Below, in pieces: positions 59,439-64,000 of a DNA stretch of 64,000 nt. The position numbers were made by a program, and so were the translations under genes. The stretch is from JAQBQZ01 sp964554765. GTDB lineage: Bacteria; Patescibacteriota; Minisyncoccia; Phycocordibacterales; CAIRYW01. The stretch covers positions 57,436 through 121,435 of the forward strand of contig CAZKPS010000002.1 in assembly GCA_964554765.1 (NCBI GenBank). The letters are read 5' to 3'. The stretch's first letter is position 1; every line of letters starts with the position of its first letter. The notes beneath the pieces were generated by a model, which saw only the letters and a list, made by a program, of their open reading frames with translations, was not told where the DNA came from and made no database searches.

Positions 59439-59444
59439 ATTATA
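59439..59444 (-). promoter_or_regulatory. -10 box of pilM, nearly leaderless
   Basis: Minus strand TATAAT, seven bases (TAGACTA), then the ATG at 59431. Confidence 0.5.
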
Positions 59445-59476
59445 TAGCGAAAGAACAAAATAATGAATAGGAAAAT

Positions 59477-59511
59477 AAAATGCACGGCGCCATAGGTGCC
59501 GTGCATTTTTT
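59477..59511. terminator. palindromic terminator, GCACGGCGCC type
   Basis: AAAATGCACGGCGCC, ATA, GGTGCCGTGCATTTTTT. One arm differs by one compensable base from the copies at 11761 and 21917. Confidence 0.8.
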
Positions 59512-59533
59512 CCTTTTTCTTTTTACCTTTTAC

Positions 59534-59920
59534 TTAGTTCGCTTTTGTCCCCTCCTCTACCGCATCATCAGCTTTGAGAAGTGAAAACGGCTTGTCTCCA
59601 CCACCGAGAGCAAAAAGCATTCCATTACTCTCAAGTCCCATCATCTTTCGCGGAGCAAGATTTGTGACGAACATACATTTCTGCCCTACTAAAACCTGTT
59701 CATCTGGAAAATACTTTTGAATCCCAGAGAGAATTTGTCGCGGACCAGACTCTTCTTTAAAATCCACCTTGAGCTTGAGAAGCTTATCTGACCCTTCGAT
59801 TTTTTCTGCACTAAGAATTTTGCCCAAAGTCACTTCAATCTTTTTAAGATCATCAATAGATATCTTTGGATCCTCTTTTATTTCTACCACCTTCTCTTCT
59901 ACTTTTATTTCGTCTGACAT
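59534..59920 (-). CDS. tRNA-binding domain protein (Trbp111/MetRS C-terminal type)
   Basis: 128 aa. After a charged N-terminus, IDDLKKIEVTLGKILSAEKI, then EGSDKLLKLKVDFKEESGPR, and MFVTNLAPRKMMGLESNGML are the OB-fold signatures of the domain appended to many MetRS or existing alone as Trbp111/CsaA. It may aid tRNA binding by MetRS in trans. Confidence 0.88.
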   Translation of the reverse strand: MSDEIKVEEKVVEIKEDPKISIDDLKKIEVTLGKILSAEKIEGSDKLLKLKVDFKEESGPRQILSGIQKYFPDEQVLVGQKCMFVTNLAPRKMMGLESNGMLFALGGGDKPFSLLKADDAVEEGTKAN

Positions 59921-59925
59921 GCGTA

Positions 59926-60312
59926 TTATTTTAAATTTTTTAATTGATCAATATATGATTGTAAGATTATGGCTGCTGCCGATGCATCAATCATATCACT
60001 ATCTCCCTGAATCCTTGTCGCCCCATAGGTACTGTAGAATTCTGGCTGGAGTACCACTTCAACACTCTCTGCTTCTAATAGTCCCTTGAACTTTCGAATA
60101 CCTTCCATAATAGCATTCTCGGTCCCATCGAGATTTTTACTCTCACCCAAGACCACTTTACTGATTTTTTCTTTTTTTACAATCTCGAGAACAGTCTTCA
60201 AGAGGTCTTTGTCATTATTCATAACCGAACGAGGAAACGCCATACCACTGTCTGTATCTGCAGTGGCAAGCCCTACCCTCTTTGACCCATAATCTATCCC
60301 TAGGATTTTCAT
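59926..60312 (-). CDS. ruvX: Holliday junction resolvase-like YqgF/RuvX
   Basis: 128 aa. The RNase-H-like start MKILGIDYGSKRVGLATADT, VLGESKNLDGTENA in the centre, and DMIDASAAAIILQSYID at the end are conserved. Implicated in rRNA 5' maturation and possibly recombination. It lies 5 bp upstream of the tRNA-binding gene. The 60313-60469 interval holds no gene. Confidence 0.93.
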   Translation of the reverse strand: MKILGIDYGSKRVGLATADTDSGMAFPRSVMNNDKDLLKTVLEIVKKEKISKVVLGESKNLDGTENAIMEGIRKFKGLLEAESVEVVLQPEFYSTYGATRIQGDSDMIDASAAAIILQSYIDQLKNLK

Positions 60313-60469
60313 ATATATGAGTATACCCGGGCACTAAACATAATACAAACAATGTTTTTCATTATTAAGCATAAAAATAATTTAATGTTCTCAAACATAT
60401 TCGGCTTAATGCACGGGCAAGTCACTGTATTGTGAAATTCAGCTTTTTCTGATAACATAGCCCAATATT

Positions 60470-60557
60470 GGAGGAGTCGCATAGTGGTTTAGTGCACCTG
60501 TCTTGAAAACAGGAGTGCCGCAAGGTACCGCGAGTTCGAATCTCGCCTCCTCCGCCA
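60470..60557 (+). tRNA. tRNA-Ser (anticodon TGA)
   Basis: Acceptor GGAGGAG/CTCCTCC, anticodon loop CTTGAAA in stem CCTGT/ACAGG, long variable arm (AGTGCCGCAAGGTACC), T arm GCGAG TTCGAAT CTCGC. G73 and CCA are encoded, the CA coming from the first bases of the adjoining mobile element. Confidence 0.95.
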
Positions 60558-62000
60558 GTTAGGAAATGAAGTCATTGGCTCGCCCGCTACGCGGGCTCGC
60601 CAGCCGTTTTTCGCCGAAAATTCAAGCCGTTTTGAATTCAGCATAAAGTTCGAGCCGACATTTTTGAGAAATGCGCGGATTTGCGTTTTGTCGCCTTGCG
60701 ACAAAAGAATTTTGGCTTGGCTGCTCAATAAAATCACTTCTCGCATCGGTTCGAGCCAATTATTTCCCTTTTGTTCAAAATCTCTGATTTCTTGGTCAAT
60801 ATCGGCTTTCTCACCCAACAGTTTTGCTTTCTTTGCTTGATACTCGTCCGGCGATATTCCTTTGCCATCAATGTAGATATCGAGAAGCCGATCTATTTTC
60901 TGCTCCACTTCCGCTTTTCGGGTTTTCAGATTTTGAACAAAAGAAACACCCTCATTTTGAATACTCGCTTTTTCGCGGTCTAACTCGGCAAGCATATTGT
61001 CTCGCCAGTCATCGGGAATAGAAACTTTTTGAATGACGGATTTCATCTGTTCAACAAGGGCTTCCTCGCGGAGATACTTTTCATCACAGGTTTGCTTTTT
61101 CTTGGTGCAACGATAGTAAATATGTCCCTTTTGGGTTTCGGCGGTAATGAGGCAACCGCACTTTCCGCATTTCATAAAGCCGGAAAAAGCAAACTCGTGT
61201 TTTCGCTTTCTCTTTTTCTTGCCCCGATTGTTCATTACTTGTTGAACAGCATCAAAAAGTTTCTTAGAAATAATTGGCTCGTGGCTTCCTTCATATAGCT
61301 CGCCGTTGAAGCGGAAAGTTCCGTAGTAAAAGGGATTTTTAAGCATTCGCTGGACACAGGAGGTGGAAAGAACATTGCCTTTGTAGCTGTCCATTCCCGT
61401 ATCCGCCAAAAACTGCTTGATATTTTTAAGCGTGTTGTCGCCGGTGGCGTAGAGTTCAAAACATTCTCTCACCAACATCGATTTTTCTTTATCAAGGTCA
61501 ATGCTCTTTGTTTTTGAATTGTTGAGATAGCCGAGTGGCGCAAACCCCGGCCATATTCCTTTTCGCAGTTTTTGGCGGTGGCCTCGTTTGATGTTTTCAC
61601 TTAAATTGTCCACATAGTATTTGCTCTGACCAAAGGCAATGTTCAGCATAAATTTCCCTTGTGGCGTGCTATCAAACCAAAATGTAGGAAATTTGAGGTC
61701 TTGGATTTTTCCTGTGTCCAGCAGATAAATAATCTTTCCGCCGTCTATGGAGTTGCGAGCTAATCTGTCCGGGTGCCAAGCCAAAATTCCGCCGGCTTCT
61801 CCGGCGCAAATCCGATCCAGCATTTCTGCGAAAATCTTTCGCCCAGGTTCTTTGGCAGTTTGCGCCTCGCTCAGCGAGGCGACGATTTCAAGTTTTTCTT
61901 TGGCGGCAAATTCTTTCAATTCAGAAATCTGGGACTCAAGAGACATCACTTGTCTTTCTTCGCTCTCGGTAGATTTTCGTGTGTAGATAAAGTATTTCAT
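60489..62000 (-). CDS. serine recombinase at tRNA-Ser (integrase of the nirK element)
   Basis: 503 aa as an open frame, of which about 480 are element-encoded. Resolvase domain: MKYFIYTRKSTESEERQVMS with catalytic Ser, and WHPDRLARNSIDGGKI. Zinc ribbon: MKCGKCGCLITAE, YYRCTKKKQTC. A coiled coil follows. The element part ends at EPMTSFPNWR; after that the frame crosses the tRNA-Ser antisense (RRRDSNSRYLAALLFSRQVH). In the mid-element attP copy the same frame would end in a different tail of about 29 residues. Confidence 0.9.
   Translation of the reverse strand: MKYFIYTRKSTESEERQVMSLESQISELKEFAAKEKLEIVASLSEAQTAKEPGRKIFAEMLDRICAGEAGGILAWHPDRLARNSIDGGKIIYLLDTGKIQDLKFPTFWFDSTPQGKFMLNIAFGQSKYYVDNLSENIKRGHRQKLRKGIWPGFAPLGYLNNSKTKSIDLDKEKSMLVRECFELYATGDNTLKNIKQFLADTGMDSYKGNVLSTSCVQRMLKNPFYYGTFRFNGELYEGSHEPIISKKLFDAVQQVMNNRGKKKRKRKHEFAFSGFMKCGKCGCLITAETQKGHIYYRCTKKKQTCDEKYLREEALVEQMKSVIQKVSIPDDWRDNMLAELDREKASIQNEGVSFVQNLKTRKAEVEQKIDRLLDIYIDGKGISPDEYQAKKAKLLGEKADIDQEIRDFEQKGNNWLEPMREVILLSSQAKILLSQGDKTQIRAFLKNVGSNFMLNSKRLEFSAKNGWRARVAGEPMTSFPNWRRRRDSNSRYLAALLFSRQVH
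60552..60641. repeat. 90-bp inverted repeat, left copy (attL, P' arm)
   Basis: Starts with CCGCCAGTTAGG at the tRNA-Ser 3' end. It is perfectly complementary to 62032-62121. It is also the 3' coding end of the recombinase. Confidence 0.97.
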
Positions 62001-62031
62001 AAAGATTTAGAAAAGCCCGCTTCTGGCCTTA

Positions 62032-62121
62032 CTGAATTCAAAACGGCTTGAATTTTCGGCGAAAAACGGCTGGCGAGCCCGCGTAGCGGGCGAGCCAATG
62101 ACTTCATTTCCTAACTGGCGG
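62032..62121. repeat. 90-bp inverted repeat, right copy (P' arm of an inverted attP)
   Basis: Perfect reverse complement of 60552-60641. It shares GCGG (62118-62121) with the 106-bp repeat that follows, so the two arms meet exactly at the presumed crossover core. Confidence 0.97.
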
Positions 62122-62223
62122 TGTCTGTTTGAAAATATCCGAACGGAACTCTCTGGGCTCGGCGGGCGGAATTCCCCCCACACCCCCCTTCCGCCCGCCT
62201 CGCCTTGAACCGGAGCGGAAAGG
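62118..62223. repeat. 106-bp inverted repeat, left copy (P arm of an inverted attP)
   Basis: Starts GCGGTGTCTGTTTG. It is perfectly complementary to 63844-63949 and includes a GC-rich stretch with two runs of six C. Confidence 0.97.
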
Positions 62224-62377
62224 CAAACTGCCAAAGAATCTTTCAAAAATGTCGGCTCGAACTTTATGAAGACCAGAAGCAGGCTTTTCTTTTCTGAATT
62301 GAAATAAATCATAAAACTTGATAGTATGATACTGATAGTGTATCAAATCATTTTAATACTATCAAGATAATGAAAGT

Positions 62378-62584
62378 ATGGCAACTGCAAATAACATTGG
62401 TGAAAATATAAAGAAACACAGGACTAAATTGGGGCTTTCGCAAGAAGATTTTGCCCAAAAGTCCGGTGTGAAATACACGACCCTTACTAAAATTGAAAGT
62501 GGGGTTATTAAAACACCGTCTGTTGTTTTGGTGGCAAGAATTGCCAAAGCTCTTAGCATTTCAATAGAAGAATTGATAAAATAA
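62378..62584 (+). CDS. XRE-family regulator of the nirK element
   Basis: 68 aa helix-turn-helix protein (NIGENIKKHRTKLGLSQEDF, AQKSGVKYTTLTKIESGVIK). It ends 4 bp before nirK, so the two are co-transcribed, and it probably controls the element. TGATAGTATGATACTGATAG-type direct repeats of its upstream region (62318-62365) could be its operator. Confidence 0.85.
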   Translation: MATANNIGENIKKHRTKLGLSQEDFAQKSGVKYTTLTKIESGVIKTPSVVLVARIAKALSISIEELIK

Positions 62585-62588
62585 AACT

Positions 62589-63812
62589 ATGGAATTATTT
62601 TCGTATCTTTGGCAGTACATTGTCCAGACGCTCGGTCTCTTCATCGCATTTGTGGCCGCGGCGGTCTTTATTTACATGGCGCTCAGGCGCATGCACTCGC
62701 GGTGGATTACGGCAGCGTTTGTTGCCATATTCTTAGGCGTTTCTGTCGCGTTTTACGTCCCAAATGGACTACCCAACGCATTTCAATATCCTTTTTCCCT
62801 CACTACATTCGGGCCAAGCGAAGGCCCCGTGCTTCCATTTAAGAACGTCCTCCAGTTTTTCAAGAATTTCAACTCTCTCGAGCGGGTACAAAACATCGCG
62901 AAGAACCCCGTCGACCTGCCACCGCCCGTCAACCGTTCGGAACCGCAGGTGGTAAAAATGGAACTCACCACAAAAGAAGTCATCGCTGATATCGCCCCGG
63001 GGGTTACGCTCAACTATTGGACGTTCAACGGCACCGTACCCGGGCCTTTCCTGCGCGCCCGCGAGGGTGACACCATCGAACTCACGCTCAAAAACGATAA
63101 GACGAGCCTTCACACGCACAACATTGATCTCCATGCGGTGAACGGCCCAGGCGGAGGCGCCGTTGCGACGAACGTGGAGCCAGGCGAATCAAAGACATTT
63201 CGCTTCAAGGCCCTTAACCCCGGCCTCTATGTGTATCACTGCGCGCATCCCAATGTACCGAGCCACATGACGCACGGGCTTTACGGGCTCATCCTCATCG
63301 AGCCGAAAGAAGGGCTGCCTCCGGTTGACAAGGAGTTCTACGTCATGCAGGGAGAGTTTTACACGTCGGGGTCTCTCGGCCGTAAAGGCCTACAACTCTT
63401 CGACGCGCAGGCGATGCTCGATGGCAAACCACAGTACGTCGTTTTCAACGGAAAGACTGGAGCACTCACGGGGGACACTATGAACGTAAAAGTTGGAGAC
63501 ACCGTTCGTCTTTATATAGGCAACGGCGGCGTGAACCTTATCTCAAACTTCCATGTTATCGGCGAGATTTTTGACAAAGTATACCGGGAGGGAGATATCG
63601 TGAGTCCTCCGGCAAGAAGTGTCCAGACCACACTCATTCCAGCAGGAGGAGCGACGGTCGTCGAGTTCAAGGCTGACTATCCGGGTAATTACATACTCGT
63701 CGACCACGCACTCGCTCGGATGGACAGGGGCGCTTGGGGAATATTGAAGGTCACCGGTGAAGCGGACTCGTCGATTTTCGACGGGAAGATCCAGGCTGGG
63801 CGTGGGCATTAA
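62589..63812 (+). CDS. nirK: copper-containing nitrite reductase (NirK/AniA type)
   Basis: Reduces nitrite to nitric oxide. 407 aa. Two N-terminal membrane helices (LFIAFVAAAVFIYMALRRMH; WITAAFVAIFLGVSVAFYV) anchor it. The cupredoxin part has HTHNIDLHAV (type 1 His, catalytic Asp, type 2 His), YHCAHPNVPSHMTHGLYGLI (type 2 His, type 1 Cys, His, Met) and ISNFHVIGEIFDKVYREG (type 2 His), as in Neisseria AniA. All copper ligands are present. GC content is well above the backbone, indicating transfer. Confidence 0.95.
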   Translation: MELFSYLWQYIVQTLGLFIAFVAAAVFIYMALRRMHSRWITAAFVAIFLGVSVAFYVPNGLPNAFQYPFSLTTFGPSEGPVLPFKNVLQFFKNFNSLERVQNIAKNPVDLPPPVNRSEPQVVKMELTTKEVIADIAPGVTLNYWTFNGTVPGPFLRAREGDTIELTLKNDKTSLHTHNIDLHAVNGPGGGAVATNVEPGESKTFRFKALNPGLYVYHCAHPNVPSHMTHGLYGLILIEPKEGLPPVDKEFYVMQGEFYTSGSLGRKGLQLFDAQAMLDGKPQYVVFNGKTGALTGDTMNVKVGDTVRLYIGNGGVNLISNFHVIGEIFDKVYREGDIVSPPARSVQTTLIPAGGATVVEFKADYPGNYILVDHALARMDRGAWGILKVTGEADSSIFDGKIQAGRGH

Positions 63813-63843
63813 ATAGGTTGCCGCCAAAAAAACTTGAAATCGT

Positions 63844-63949
63844 CCTTTCCGCTCCGGTTCAAGGCGAGGCGGGCGGAAGGGGGGTGTGGGGGGAATTCCG
63901 CCCGCCGAGCCCAGAGAGTTCCGTTCGGATATTTTCAAACAGACACCGC
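63844..63949. repeat. 106-bp inverted repeat, right copy (attR, P arm)
   Basis: Perfect reverse complement of 62118-62223. It ends CAGACACCGC and is followed at once by AAAATTAAAAAATACC, the left arm of a terminator palindrome. Confidence 0.97.
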
Positions 63950-63997
63950 AAAATTAAAAAATACCAAGGAATTCCTTGGTATTTTTTAATTTTGCGG
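63946..63997. terminator. palindromic terminator, probably that of tRNA-Ser before insertion
   Basis: CCGCAAAATTAAAAAATACC and its complement around AAGGAATTCCTT. The right side continues as GCGGAGG to the window edge, which is complementary to CCTCCGC, the tRNA-Ser 3' end at 60549-60555. This is the design of the other tRNA terminators here. Confidence 0.8.
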
Positions 63998-64000
63998 AGG

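Larger units (their letters stand above)
62001..62377. pseudogene. rearranged remnants of a second recombinase copy around an attP-like site
   Basis: Besides the inverted repeats, CAAACTGCCAAAGAA (62225) matches the recombinase segment that encodes AQTAKE, and AAAAATGTCGGCTCGAACTT (62243) matches the segment for KNVGSNF; both are in plus orientation, opposite to the intact gene. A third repeat, GAAAAGCCCGCTTCTGGCC (62006), recurs inverted with two changes at 62275. No functional ORF. Confidence 0.5.

Noticed and set aside
60489..60551. The C-terminal RRRDSNSRYLA tail as a recombinase domain
   Set aside because: It is the antisense translation of tRNA-Ser and would exist only in the integrated form.
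62007..62346. Minus-strand ORFs over the inverted repeats
   Set aside because: They translate the repeat arms and recombinase debris, and no homologous domain is visible.

Overview
The window looks like chromosome of a Candidate Phyla Radiation bacterium (Patescibacteria, probably a Parcubacteria/Nomurabacteria-like lineage). The basis is indirect: an AT-rich backbone with short gaps, few Shine-Dalgarno sites and several apparently leaderless promoters, tRNA genes that mostly lack an encoded CCA, a pilM-pilN-pilO-like pilus cluster, families of small secreted or membrane proteins, a diversity-generating retroelement (DGR), and patchy nucleotide and folate metabolism. There is no rRNA operon or CRISPR array, so the assignment is an inference.

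Backbone 1 (1-33.75 kb). Mostly housekeeping: glycyl-, isoleucyl- and arginyl-tRNA synthetases (the IleRS carries an inserted histidine-phosphatase domain), RecO, the tRNA hydroxylase TrhO, a lone IMP-cyclohydrolase domain of PurH, thymidylate kinase, GlyA, a dCMP-deaminase/ThyA-like/Dcd/MazG/DHFR-like cluster that surrounds a winged-helix Cas2-like gene between two long palindromes, secE-nusG-rplK, FolD, a sensor kinase whose start codon abuts a MITE-like element, a family of paralogous surface proteins, and a phosphohistidine-swivel protein paired with a histidine phosphatase. Two intergenic regions (9.73-9.87 and 11.60-11.74 kb) fold on paper like structured RNAs.

Accessory island (about 33.8-48.9 kb). 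At the left is an array of covarying hairpins (33.9-34.25 kb). Then come a DUF2726 protein, a small zinc-ribbon protein, two helical proteins (one with a HEPN-like R-x4-H motif), a type III restriction-modification pair with an XRE regulator, two small proteins, and a complete DGR. The DGR has a reverse transcriptase, an Avd-like protein, a template repeat TR and a target gene with variable repeat VR. TR and VR differ at 20 positions and all 20 are template adenines. A (GCCA)10 microsatellite sits in the divergent 5' overlap of the RT and Avd genes. The island continues with a winged-helix protein, a DUF5659 protein, a P-loop ATPase and a large serine recombinase whose 3' end runs into tRNA-His.

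Backbone 2 (48.9-60.4 kb). tRNA-Leu, tRNA-Val, tRNA-Arg, a Na/Pi-cotransporter-family protein, rplS, a prepilin-like protein, an RluA-type pseudouridine synthase, a DUF475 membrane protein, the pilM/N/O cluster, a tRNA-binding protein and RuvX. Several tRNA genes are followed by long AT-rich palindromic terminators that mirror the tRNA 3' end, and partial tRNA 3'-end copies lie close by.

Nitrite-reductase element (60.55-63.95 kb). A second serine recombinase sits at the 3' end of tRNA-Ser, next to an XRE regulator and a NirK/AniA-type copper nitrite reductase. Perfect 90-bp and 106-bp inverted repeats meet in the middle. Read as attachment sites they give attL at the tRNA, attR at 63949, and a full inverted attP at 62032-62223, so attB (tRNA-Ser plus its terminator) can be reconstructed from the window.
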